Origin: Eucommia ulmoides
Taxonomy: Eukaryota; Streptophyta; Magnoliopsida; Garryales; Eucommiaceae
DNA length: 64,000 bases
Reading direction: 5' to 3'
Assembly (NCBI GenBank): GCA_016647705.1
Contig: CM028336.1
Span: 10,424,880 to 10,488,879 of the forward strand
Made by a program: the position numbers and the translations under genes. Shown one piece after another: positions 23,740 through 35,263 of the stretch. Positions within the stretch are counted from its first letter, which is position 1, and the number at the start of each line of letters is the position of its first letter. The notes under the pieces were generated by a model. It was not told where the DNA came from. It saw nothing but the letters and a program-made list of their open reading frames with translations, and did no database searches.

Positions 23740-23957
23740 AGAGATGTTAGTTCGGTTAATAAAGGAATGTGTTCCATTTTTTTATCAATTAGGGTTTAAC
23801 TTTCCTGAGTAGCATTCCAAGAATTAAATCTTGAATTTGATCCTGAATGTATCAGAGCGATGTGAGTAGGTGTGCGCTTTAAGATCGCTCGGTGAGATGA
23901 TTAGTCGAAGTGTGCATAAGCTGATCCGGACACAACTTACTGTTAAAAAAAAAAAAA
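23740..23957 (+). mobile_element. tRNA-derived SINE, copy 1
   Basis: About 218 bp ending in a 13-base A tract. Shares its full length with 59235-59440 and its 3' half with 43238-43372: TTAGTTCGGTT (A-box area), GAATTAAATCTTGAATTTGA, AAGATCGCTCGGTGAGATGA, then ACTTACTGTTAAAA. The B box is worn here. Non-coding retroposon that would use a LINE for movement. Confidence 0.78.
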
Positions 23958-24695
23958 TGTAAATTCCAGTTTGCTAGATGGACATCTATTTTTAATGATA
24001 TTTGTTACTACAATTTTATCCCTATGTTAAATTACCATTAAGAGTTTTTAATTATATGCACACTCCTTTTATTTATAATATTTATACTTTTCTCCCTGTT
24101 CTCTTCTTCTCTTTTTGATTATCATCTATTCTTCCTCTCTTTCAACAACTAACCTTCAACAATCTTGATCTTACCATCATTTAGGGTAATTTTGTAACAT
24201 ATTTTGAAGTGTCCATGCCTATTGTATATTTAACAAGTTTTTATAAATAGCAAAAATGAATATAGTGAATGTCGGATGCACAAAAAAAAATATCTACCAA
24301 AAAAATAGTGAATGTTGACATATCATATGAACTTCTAAATCGACACGATTTTTACTAGTATTTTTTTAATTAATTATATGTCGGAAATATTATTGCCACT
24401 TTTAGGATATCCACTCCCAAGTTGCAAGTATATTATCTTGGCTTTTTTGCCGTATCCCCAAATTTTGCGCCAATATGTGTTTAGTCCAACACATATTTAT
24501 TTATTTATTTATTTTTATTTCTATAATAAGTCTAAATTATTCTGAGCAAATAACATATATGCCTTGTTATTATTTTTTAATAGTAGTCAATCGTGAAATT
24601 TGAATGTCACAAGATTACGTTTAACAACACTATATTATTGATTAATTTCGTTTATGAAATTGAATCAACTTTTTGTGACTATTTTTTTAGAGTTG
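23958..24695. other. AT-rich non-coding DNA
   Basis: No gene recognised. The last five bases, AGTTG (24691-24695), are the left copy of the target duplication of the large element that follows. Confidence 0.4.
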
Positions 24696-25347
24696 TGATG
24701 TTGCCAAAAAATTTCAGCAAGTGCAATTGGCCTCATGTGCTAAAAATCTTCTCAACTTCTTCTTTCCACTTGCAAAACCGACTAGTTCTTAAGGGAGACA
24801 CCGATATAGTGTCGGCCAAAGAACTTCCAGGGTAAAAATAAGTAAGTTTGTTTATGAAGAACACTCAAGCACTTGAATCAATCGCCCAAATAAAATGATG
24901 ATACATTCTCTCTATATAGACTTAGTAGATTATTGTCGTTCTATTGGTAAGGTCGCCCATATCATGATTTTTCTCCTAACGACATGGGATATGGATACAA
25001 TCTCCTCTATTAAATTAGAAGAAGATCTATGTAATGTTCCTCCCATCAAATATGAGTTGTTACAGTCAGTCGGTTGTAACATTCCTCATGCATGGGGGAC
25101 GTGGAGGTTATGGGCTGACCTATTCTTGGCCTTGTCACCGTGGGATCTAATTACCCATTGTTGAGTCTGTTTGCGAGGCCTGCTTTGTTTGTGTATTGGA
25201 CCGCTAAGGTCTTTTTCCTGATGGGCTTGATGTGCTCAACCCAGATTATATATTGGGTTACGTCTTTCAAGTCGGATCATTGACCCGATCCGACCCACAA
25301 AGATACTGAAGCCTCTAGTAGTCATGAGCGAGAGTTTTCCCATATCA
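24696..25347 (-). repeat. Left (3') LTR of element C
   Basis: 652 bp, pairs with 37390-38039. Shared phrases include GTGTCGGCCAAAGAAC, ATATAGACTTAGTAGAT and CCCAGATTATATATTGGGTT. An 89-codon open frame inside (24895-25164) is not conserved in the other LTR. Confidence 0.9.
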
Positions 25348-25362
25348 TTTACCCTCTTGACT
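25348..25362 (-). other. Polypurine tract of element C
   Basis: On the minus strand AAGTCAAGAGGGTAA touches the TGATATGGG start of the 3' LTR. Confidence 0.65.
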
Positions 25363-25493
25363 TTTGTGACGATTCAGAGAAGAGAGACGAAAGATCATAT
25401 CTCCCATTCGCGTAAGTTCTCGTCTTCCTCCAATCTTTTGATTGTGTGTTGCTCACTCGCATTTTTCTTTCGATTTTTGGTACTCTATTTGAG

Positions 25494-28010
25494 ATGTCGT
25501 TGAGTCCATCAAATGGTCCAGCTGAGGTTGGTTCATCGTCGAATCCCCTTGCGGAGCAGACAATGACAGCTCGGGCTTCTTAATTCACTGATTCCTCAGT
25601 TTACTGGGGAGATCATGGTGCAAGTTCTGTCCCAAAGGAATGGCTTGAGCCATTCCGAGAACAGTACGACATTCATTCGTCTGTGTCTATTAGGGTTCCA
25701 TCCGAAGATGAATGTCCTTATAACGCCAAAGAAGTTGAAATATGCCTCTTTATGTGGATGTTCGAATGCGGACTCGTACTTTCTTTCACTCATTTCCTTC
25801 GCAATCTTTTTCGCCAACTAGAGATTACCCCTACTCAATTAAGCCCCAATGGCTTTCGTCAGATCATGGGAGCTATTGCTCTTTCTCGTCTAAATAACGT
25901 CCTCCTTACTGTAGATATGATTAGGAGTGTTAGTCCCCTCAAATTTCTTTCTCAATTTGGGAGGTTTTATTATTCCATTGTTAAGAGGTTCTCCTTCCTT
26001 ACTGTCCTTCTTGCTATGGTGAGAAGAGATTGGCAAAGGTGGTACCTTTTTTTCATGGGTAATTGGGAGTTTTCTCTTGAAGAAATAGGGCAGCCTTCAG
26101 TTGTGTTAAGGCATTTTAATTACCCAAGTAATTTCCTTTACTAATGCTCTCTTTGCAATTTGAATTTAGGAATTTTGTTACAATGATTTTTATGTCTTCT
26201 TGGGTTGTCTTATGCAGGTGGAGAAACTTGCAAAAGTCTTCGCCTTACACCCAAGGTTGAGGATGAACTAAGAAAGTTGCTAGTCCCAGAAAGAAGGTCT
26301 TGCAAAGTCCTAGCTTTCTACCATTTTATTCCACTAGCAATGGATGTATCCAAATTCAACCGCTTGGAAGAATTACACATTGGGAAGAAGAGAAAAAGAC
26401 CTGCTAAGAAACCCTCTGGGCCATTTGGGCAGTCATTAGCTCAACCTATTCCCCTGTCACTGCCAGGTCTATAGTTTAGCCTGCTACTCAGCCGATTGTT
26501 GCTACTAGAACTACAGTTCAGCCTACTGCTCAACCAGCGCGCTTCTCGTCCTCGTCTCATTCTTCCTGCAAGTTTCGACTCTAATAATAATTCTCAACCT
26601 TTGAGCAGACGTAGGCATGGGGTTGTCTCTGTGCTGGTTCCTCTAGCCTAAGTTCTAGTTCCCATAGATATTAGGGGATTGGAGTTTGCCATACGTGCAG
26701 CTGGTGTTTCTATTAATCGTGCTGTAGAGCCTGCTTCAGCAAGCCATCAGCCTCCTCCTCCTACAACAACTGCTTCCAATCAAGGAATATTAAGCAGCCA
26801 TGGCATGTCTCGTGAGCAGATGTGCCATATGATAAAGGAAGTTGGGCCCTCAATTCCCGATCTCCAGGAGATCTTTGACAATGCCATCAAATTCTTATAT
26901 ATGGAGTCTTGGGATAGGAGTCAGGCCAAGATTTGGAGTCGTAGCAAGGCTTAACTCTTCATAATCCTTGTATGTGCACTCCTTCAGGTAATTGTCTTTA
27001 TTTTCAATAAGTCTTAAGCTTCCTGAGTTGTTTACATTGGTTTCTGATAAACTACCTTTACTTTTCAAAGCATCCATGTTTCTTTTGCACTGGCATGAAA
27101 TTCTAATGATGTAAATGAGTTAGATACTTAGCTTATTTATCAGCTAACTGAATACAGTTGCCTTGAAGAAGACCTTCGTGTTCTCTATGGACATAAGGTC
27201 TCTCTTGAGATTGACTTGGCATTGGCGAGGTCATCTCAAGAAAGGTTTGAAGCTGAGTTGCATTCTACCAACGAACAACGTGAAGTGTTGCAGAGGAGCA
27301 ACGAGCTGTTCTCCATGGAGAATGATAGATTTCAAGTGAAGAACTCTTCTTTGAAAGAGGAGGTCATCGTTTTAAAAGGAAAGATCAGTTTAGCACTGTC
27401 AGAAGTAAATCTCCTGAGGGTTGGACTTCAAGCCAGAGACGCTACCCTCCGGGCCAAGAAAGATACCCTCCAGCGCTTAGAAAACGAGACGGGTCAACTC
27501 TCAGCTAATTTGAACCAAGAACAGCTAAGGTCCGCCAAACAAGCGCAGACGATAGAGAGGTTAACAGTAGAAATGACAACAAGGACAAAAGAGAATGAAG
27601 AAATGATCAAGCAACTCTGTATGGAATTTAATCGAAGGTCGAAGAACACTCAATTGGTGGGTTATCGCTACTGCCAAAGCCTGGTGTTAAGAGATTGGCC
27701 AAGGATCGATTTTTCATTCCTAGAGATTGAGTTGGCAGAAGAAGTAGAAGGAGAAGAGGTTGTTGTTGAAGAAGAAGAATGTGGTAATGTTGAAGAAGGT
27801 GTACCTTGTGTTAAAGGTAAAATGCTTCCAACAAAAACGCTCACATTAGCGACGGAGGTGAAAACAGCCAGCTCAGATCCTAGCTCTTCTGATCAGCTTA
27901 TCTCAAGCTTAGATCAAGTCCAAGCTCTGCCTAGTGACGTCACCTTTGCTCTTGCTGGTCTGCAGATCCCTGGCCAACAAGACACTACAGATCAGAATGC
28001 CATACTCTAA
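25494..28010 (+). pseudogene. Antisense ORF block of element C (Transposase_28 / 'gypsy-type transposon' protein)
   Basis: Opposite to gag-pol, the plus strand holds a gene-like block beginning MSLSPSNGPAEVGSSSN at 25494. A patch at 25683-26120 (CLFMWMFECGL, then LSPNGFRQIMGAIALSRLN) resembles the plant 'putative gypsy type transposon' family. A GT...AG-bounded stretch at about 26128-26217 looks like an intron. A proline/threonine-rich zone follows, then a long heptad-rich coiled coil (27216-27650) and an acidic/serine-rich tail ending at 28010. Antisense ORFs in this position are known from Tat-lineage elements; their role is unknown. Broken at several points, though 27216-28010 alone is 264 uninterrupted codons. 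The family name is from memory of the pattern. Confidence 0.65.
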
Positions 28011-28399
28011 CATGATGTTTGTCATTTCAATTTTTATTGCCTGCAATTTTTTTTGTAATGATGACAATTCTTGTAATTATGACCTGTTTAAACAGTATCC
28101 GCCGATTAATATTGGAAATACACTATCATGATTATAGTACTTATTCCGTTAGCACACGTCACTTTCTCATAAATGCACATTTTTTACGTTTTGTTTATAC
28201 TTCTCTGGTGTTTTCCTCTTAATTCCTTTGTCTATTTAAAGCCAAACCATGCGTTGAAGTTTCACACAAACCCAAACACTTTCTCTTTCTCTGTTAACAT
28301 TTTTACGGAGTCTTTCTTCCTGCTTTCTCCCTATTATCCCCTTCCTTTTGTAACCATATCATGGCCATCCTTATCCTCCTTTGCGGCTGTACAAAATTA

Positions 28400-28810
28400 G
28401 AGGTAATGAGAGATTGAGCTAGGGGAGAATTTCCGTGCCCTAATAACGACGGCGAAGACCCTTACCGATGAGTATCCTCATCTCAGAACCCTGAAGAATG
28501 CTTGTTCCATCTTCTATGCGATGGAGGTTGCTTACTTTTGTGCCATCTCGTAGCTCTATGAACTCAGAGACTAGTTAAAGAAGCCAAAGAGGGAGGCTCG
28601 TGAGCTGTCTGCTTATTTGCACTTCCATGATGAGTATGCCGATGCCATGAAGGAAAAGCGCAACAAGCTCTAAGAGACAAACGAGAAGAAAAAAACAAAG
28701 ATCTGAGAGTTGGTCTTCAAGATCAATTGGTATGAAGAGCATGACTTATATCACTCCTACTTGAACTTTAAAGGGCTAGGTCCCCTTCCTTCTCTTGGGT
28801 CGGATTGATG
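28400..28810 (+). pseudogene. Second plus-strand coding remnant in element C
   Basis: Charged, helix-like peptide pieces can be read on the plus strand, for example EARELSAYLHFHDEYADAMK near 28593-28652, followed by a WYEEHDLYHSYLNFKG patch. This may be the distal part of the antisense gene or a copy of its coiled-coil end. Broken; function unknown. Downstream is a long T tract (28878-28899). Confidence 0.45.
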
Positions 28811-29460
28811 CCACCCATTCAACCCTGGTTTCGCAGAAGAAGTTTTAGACTTATCTTTTCTTTTTTTAAGTGAATAGTTTTTTTTTTTTTTTTTTTTCTT
28901 TTCTTTTTTGTATGACTCGAACAATCATTTGTTCAATGACGAAATAGTCTTTTGTTATTTTTTCTTTTTTATCTTGTAATGATATACCTCTTTTTTGTTA
29001 GTATAAAAATATAGGTTTTAATATTTGCGTTGCTGTTGTATTTGTTTGTTCTTATTCTGCCTGCCCTCTTTCATAACTTGGTTAGTGAACGAAGCTAGTT
29101 ATGAACCAACTTAAGCTTTTGGCTAGAATAGATTAGATGTTTGAACATGAACTCCATCACAGTAAGAAAATCCACAAAATCAAGATAAATCAGATTTTAC
29201 TATCACAAGAATCATTCCAATGAGAATTTCTCTTTCGTCTTATTCTATAACATTTTTCTCAAGATATTGTTCTTTTTCAGTCTTGAACTTATTACTCCTT
29301 ACTATGGAGTTAGTGTAGACTTGAACAAGTGTTCTGAATTTTAATCCTGACTGAATAAGTAATGTTTTGAAGACGAAAAGTCCGTATTTGATGGAGTCAT
29401 TGTAGGAGTTTATTTGGTGACTAACAAGTCCGTATTGTTCATACTTAGTTTTGAACACTG
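28811..29460. other. Non-coding spacer in element C
   Basis: T-rich, no recognised motif on either strand; separates the antisense block from the tandem array. Confidence 0.4.
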
Positions 29461-29479
29461 AATGTTGCAATTGGTGAAC

Positions 29480-30110
29480 TGATCTGCTCTGTTCCGTGAG
29501 TAATCTGATCTATTCTGCTAAGCGAGATGATCTGCTCTGCTAAGTGAGCTGATTTGCTCGGCTCTGTGAGTGAGCTGATCTGTTCTGCTCATGTCTGAGC
29601 TGATCTGCTCAGTTGATCGTACTTAGTGAGTGAGCTGATCTACTTTGCTCACTATTGTTTCACACTTAGTTTTTTACATGGTAAGTGTTCGATGAGTAAG
29701 CTGATCTGCTCTGCTCATTTGTGAATGAGTAAGCTGATATGCTCTACTTATGTCTGAGCTTATATGCTCAGTTATTTATACTTAGTGAGTGAGTTGATCT
29801 GTTATGCTCACTTTTGTTTCACACTTAGTTTTTTACATGCTAAGTGTTTTATGAATAAACTGATCTGCTCTGCTCATTTGTGAATGAGTGAGCTGATGTG
29901 CTTTGCTCATGTTTGAGCTGATATGCTCAGTTGATCATACTTAGTGAGTGAGTTAATCTGCTTTGCTCACTTTTATTTCACACTTAGTTTTTTACATGCT
30001 AAGTGTTTTATGAGTAAGTTGATCCGCTCTGCTTATTTAATTTACACTTGGTTTCAGCACCAAATGCTTAGTATACTTAGTTTTAATTCACTAAATGTTT
30101 CTTACACTTA
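29480..30110. repeat. 159-bp tandem array in element C
   Basis: CTTAGTGAGTGAG recurs at 29622, 29781 and 29940, an exact spacing of 159 bp twice. Each unit is itself built from GAGCTGATCTGCTCTGCTCA-like sub-repeats of about 20-30 bp, plus a block reading CACACTTAGTTTTTTACATG. A partial, more irregular unit precedes it. Located between integrase and the antisense gene. Confidence 0.88.
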
Positions 30111-30344
30111 GTTTAAATCAGAATATGACAACAATAAGTGTTTGCAATAGTTGGTAAAGAAAACTTTGTTTATTTGCTTCATTCAGTGAATGTTTTACAT
30201 AGAGATAAAAAGAAATTTCAAAATTCAATCGAAAAACATGAAATTGAGAAAGATAAGAAATCTCATACGAAGTACTTTCGCAAGTGAGCGATGTTCCACG
30301 GTCTTGAGATTGCCACGCCATCTAGATCTTCTAGCTAGTAGGTC

Positions 30345-31300
30345 CCTGACCTATTTACTTTGGTTACTCGATAGGGACCCTTCCAGTTGGGGGCTAGTTT
30401 TCCCAAACGAGCTGTGGGTGGTGCGACATTACTCTTCTGAGCACCAACTCCCCTACTATAAAATACATTAGACGTATTGCATGGTTAAACATCTTTGCCT
30501 GTCTCGACTTATAGGCCGCCATCCTTATTGCTACCCTGTCACGTCTCTCTTCTAGCTGGTTCATCTCTTGTCATATGGCTTCTTTATTCTCTACAAGGTT
30601 AATCATTCCATCTTTTCTTGACAGTAACCCAATATCCATTGGAGCTACAACTTCAGTTCTATAAGTTATGGAGAATGGTGTTTCTCCTATGGTAGATATT
30701 GGTGTGGTTCGGTAAGCCCACAAGACTCTTGGTAGTTCTTCTACTCACTTTCTTTTGGTGTCATCCAATCTTTTCTTGAGTGCTTCCTTGATAGAACGAT
30801 TTTTCATCTCAGCTTGTCCATTGGCTTGTGGATACGTCAGGCTAGACGCCCCGTGCTGAATTTTCAGTTCATCATACATCCATGCAACTTCTCCGTCAGT
30901 GAATGGTGTTCCGTTATCAGATATGAGTATCACTGTAATGCCAAAACGACAAATCACATTCTTCAAAATGAAGTTTTTTACTTTATTCTCTCCTATTGTC
31001 ACGAAGGCTTTGGTTTTGACCCACTTGGTGAAGTAGTCAATCATTACCAGTAAGTACTTCTTGCTCCCTCGTACTAGGGTGAACGACCCCAGTACATCCA
31101 TCCCCCATTGAGTTGGGATTTTGATGTCATTGGAGAACCGTTGGTACTTGTCGCATTTCTTGGTGTATTCTTGCGCATCGCGGCGAATTGTTGGCTAATA
31201 GTTACCGATTCTGCGTGCCTTGTGCACCAAGGTTTTTCCTTAATGATTTTCGCAAACCCTTTCATGGATCTCTTGCAAGACATAGGTGGCTTCCTTTGGT
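30345..31300 (-). pseudogene. Integrase remnant of element C
   Basis: Minus strand. The core domain is clearest at 30745-31101: MDVLGSF, VMIDYFTKWVKTKAF, RFGITVILISDNGTPF, YPQANGQAEMKNRSIKEAL, carrying the D-D-E integrase spacing. Zinc-binding remnants lie to the right near 31150-31300, and the C-terminal domain extends to about 30345. Catalyses insertion of retroelement cDNA in the family. Broken copy. Confidence 0.85.
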
Positions 31301-31539
31301 CCTAAACAAAACAACAAAGGTTGGAAAAAAGATCTCTTATACAGTTTATCATTGATCAACATATACCTTAACAGTTTGAACATGATCTTTCTAGATGATT
31401 CTTTGTTGTCTAACAGAGTCCTTTCCTTTAGATACTGAACTAAAGGAGTTTTCTAGTATTTTTTCTGATCTAGTTCGCCTATGCATGCACAAAGGTTGGT
31501 TGGTGCTGCTATGGATGATTGCTCAAGGAATTCCAATAT

Positions 31540-33312
31540 TTCAGAGTGCTAATCTGGTACGAAGGAAGAGGCTAGTAAGAACAGTGTATTAGCCTTCTCA
31601 TTTTCAACTCTCAGAATAGCTTCGAACTTGCAGCTTTGGAGTAAGGTGGTTAGCTCTTTTACTTTGTCCACATAAGAGCGTAAACTTTGTTCATTCACTG
31701 TGTACTCTCCGTTTATTTGGTTGACCACCAGTTATAAATCTAATCTCACCTCCAGATTCTGAGTTCCTAATCCTTTGGTGAGAGTCAGCCCAATGATTAC
31801 TGCTTCATACTCTGCTTCATTGTTGGAGGTTCGAAAATCTAGTTGCACAGCTCTTTCAAGTTGATCTCCTTCTGGTGTTTCTAGAACGATTCCAACACCA
31901 CATCCTTTCATGTTTGAGGATCCATCTACTCACAGTTTCCACAACTCAGCCAACTGGTCAGGGCATTCTCCATTTTCTATTATAGCTTCACATGGAAGAA
32001 TCAGCTCCGCAATGAAATCCGCCAGAGCTTGCCCTTTAATTGAAATTATGGGCTTGTTCTTGATGAAGAACTCACCAAGTTCTACTGCCCACTTCATGAG
32101 ACGTCCAAAAATCTCTGGTCTGTGTATTATTGCTCTGAAAAGGTAAGAGGTCAGCACGTTCATCTCGTGTGCTTGAAAGTACGGTATGAACTTCTAAGAT
32201 GAAATTACTAGAGCTAGGGAGAGCTTTTCCAGTTCAGTATAACGAGTCTCAGTTAGGACTAGTGATTTTCTTATGTAATAAACTGGACTTTTCCCTCCTA
32301 AGTAATCTTTTACCAGCACTGCACTTACTGTGTCTAAGGTCACCGCCAAGTATAAGTAGAGTTCATCCCTTGGGTTTACTTTGGTTAGCGTTTCAACTGA
32401 GCCTAAGTAGTCTTTGACAAATTGCAACGCCTTTTCACAATTATCATCCCATTGAAAGTTCTTGCTTCCTTTCAAAATTTTGAAGAAAATGGCACACCTA
32501 TCAGTAAATTTGGAAATAAATCTGTTAAGGGCTGTCAACCTTCCTGTCAGCACTTGGACTTGTCTTATGGTTATGGGGGACTTTATATTTCGGACTGCTT
32601 CTATCTGCCCTAAATCCATCATGATTCCTGATTGATTTACCACAAAGCCCAAAAATTTGCTAGATGCCACATCGAAAGCGCACTTTTCTAGGTTCAACTT
32701 CATATTGAACTTCCTCAGTATAGCAAAAGCTTCTTCCAAATGCACCAAGTGATATTCCTTCTTAGAGTTTTTGACCAGCATGTCGTCTATGTAGACTTCC
32801 ATGGTTGCTTCAATTTGCTCTTGGAGCATGCGGTTCAACAGTTGTTGATAGGTTGCACTTGTATTTCTCAAGCCAAATGGCATTACTTTGTAGCAGTAAG
32901 TATCTCTTAGAGTGATAAGCGTTGTTCTTTTTTCATCTTGCTTATCTATTCGAATTTGATTATAGCCTGAGTATACATCCATCAAGGTCAACTGTTGGTG
33001 CCCTGTTACTGCATCCACCATTTGATCTATCATTGGAATTAGGTAGCAGTCCTTTGGGCATGCCTAGTTAAGGTCGGTGAAGTCCACACACATTCTCCAC
33101 TTCCCATTCTTCTTTTTTACAAGAACCAGGTTGGCCAACCATTTTGGGTATATCATCTCCCTTATATGGCCAATTGCAAGCAACATCTGTAACTCAAATT
33201 CGATCACCTCTTTTTTTTCAGGGTTGAATGTCATCCTTTTCTGCCTAATTAGTAAGTAGGACCTGAAGATGTCAAGCCCATGGGCCGCCACATTAAGGCT
33301 GATGCCCTTCAT
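31540..33312 (-). pseudogene. Reverse transcriptase and RNase H remnant of element C
   Basis: Minus strand. At 33064-33312 lie VIEFELQMLLAIGHIREM and WLANLVLVKKKNGKWRMCVD. RT continues at 32194-33033 with TLMDVYSGYNQI, MPFGLRNTSATYQ and the catalytic box VYIDDM near 32780, then the connection domain. RNase H follows to about 31540, including ISIKGQALADFIAEL near 32010-32045. Broken; identity is certain at the superfamily level and the RT looks Tat-like. Confidence 0.9.
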
Positions 33313-33499
33313 GTTTTCTAGAGCTCAGGCAAAGACGTCTAGGTTTTCTTTTAGCAGTCTCCTAATCTCCTCTACCTCTGTCTGTCTTTGGGATTCCCCT
33401 ATCATCAGCTTCTGAACTCCTTGTTTGAAGGTAACCTTCCGTACTTGCTTAGTAGGTTGGAGAATACTGGGGTGCTATCGAAAATCATCGATCTCCTAA

Positions 33500-34000
33500 G
33501 CTGAGCTGTTCGACAGAGCTTCTTCTTGCTCCGACTTTAATTACTATAAGGTCTTCTTCTTCCCCTTCATAGCTATTGCGAAGTACTGTCTGGATGCTAC
33601 CTAGTCACCACATATCATCACAACTGAGCCATCTTTTGCATACTTGATGCACTAGTGATACGTCGACACTACAGCCTTCATTACATGTAGCCATGGTCAT
33701 CCCAATATTGTATTGTAGGGAGATAAAGAGTCCATCAGCATGAACTCTATGGCCTTTATGTATCATTTTTCCTCCTTGTTATTCGTGAATGACAAATTAA
33801 TCTTCCCTCTGGGAGAACTGAGGTCTCCATTAAATCCTACCATGACTGTCTGAGTTGAGCTTACATCAGAGTTGGGCACTCCCATCTACTTTAGCGTGTT
33901 CACAAAACTGATATTAGCAGAGCTGCCAGTATCAACAAGAATTCTCCTCACCTCGAAACTGGAAATCCAGAGAGTTATAACCAGGGCATCTTTATGGGGG
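33500..34000 (-). pseudogene. Aspartic protease remnant of element C
   Basis: Complement of 33916-33933 encodes DTGSSA within VRRILVDTGSSANISF, the active-site signature of retroviral-type proteases. Lies between gag and RT as expected for a gypsy polyprotein. Broken. Confidence 0.75.
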
Positions 34001-34770
34001 TATACTATCCACACGGATCTTTCTATTCCATTTGCAGTTGGTTTCTCCAGTAACAAGTCCACCAGAATTTATCATGTAAATGAATTTACGATTACTGCTA
34101 GGACTGTCATATTTGCGCTCTGTTATGATTTTTGTGACGACTTTCACTTTGGGATCTCTTCTTATCCCGTGAACGCTCCTGCAAGTAGCCACGTAGTTGA
34201 TCCATGTCAATTAGTCGCTTGATCTCTTTCTTAAGCTCCCAACAATCATTAGTGTTATGGCCATGGTCTCCATGAAAATCGCAATACTTCGACTTGTTTT
34301 TTTTTATGGGCCTTGTGTTTGCCTTGCGAGGCCATTGAACCACCTCAAAAGATCGAATTTCATGCAAAATTCTGGATATTGGCATCCGTAGACCTGGGAG
34401 GTTTGGTTCTTAACGAGCATTCGATCTGGAACCTAAACTTCTGGGGCGATCTTTCTGCCTGTCTGAGCTATTGCCCTTTATTCTTCTGTGGTCCTTCTCG
34501 CTTTGCCTAGGGTGATCTTTGGTTGATCCCCTTCATTCTCTCGCAAGTTTGACATCTTCTAGCTTCATGTAGGGCTTAATGTTCTCCATCAGTTCAGACA
34601 TGCTCTTTGAGTAATGCTTGGTGAGGGAGTCTTAGAATCTACCATGGTGCAACCCCAAAGTAAATGCATTGATAATGAAGTTAGTGTCATTACCCTCAAT
34701 GCATGTCAGCTCCTCATTGAATCGGTTCATGTACTAGCGCAATGACTCTCCTTTCTTTTTTCGCAAGGCT

Positions 34771-35263
34771 AGCAGATAATTAGGTCCCTTCATTAACCTT
34801 TGGCGGGTTATGAAGCGATTGATGAACAACTTCTCAAAATCCGTAAAAGATGAGATGGAGTTAGGGAGAAGCTTGTGTAACTACTCCAGGGCTGACCCCT
34901 TCAAGGTAGTAGCGAAAGCTTTGCACAGTGCAGAGTCTCATGCTCCATATAAGCCTATGACAAGTCTAAACTAGCGGATGTATTCCACAAGGTCTGTTTT
35001 CCCATCATACTTCTCCCAGGTTGTAGCAGATAATCATGTCCCTTCATCAACCTTTGGCAGGTTACGAAGCGATTGATGAACAACTTCTCAAAATCCATGA
35101 ACGATGAGATAGAGTTAGGGATAAGGTTGTGTAACCACTCTAGGGAAAACCCCTTCAGGGTTGTAGCGAAAGATCTGCATAATGCAGAGTCGCCTGCTCC
35201 ATATAAGGCCATGATGGGTCTAAACTGGTGGATGTGGTCCACAAGGTTTGCTTTCTGATCACT
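34771..35263. repeat. 254-bp tandem duplication in gag of element C
   Basis: AGCAGATAAT at 34771 recurs at 35025, and the roughly 250 bases that follow match closely (AAGCGATTGATGAACAACTT in both). The two copies differ at about one base in ten, so the duplication is not recent. Confidence 0.85.

Noticed and set aside
23491-23799. 102-codon frame before and into SINE copy 1
   Set aside because: Its 3' part is SINE sequence and the 5' part shows no known domain.
24895-25164. 89-codon frame within the LTR of element C
   Set aside because: Not kept open in the partner LTR; LTRs of this type are non-coding.
13475-30110. CRISPR-like look of the 45-bp and 159-bp arrays
   Set aside because: Plant nuclear DNA; units and spacers are all degenerate copies of each other, with no unique spacers and no cas genes.
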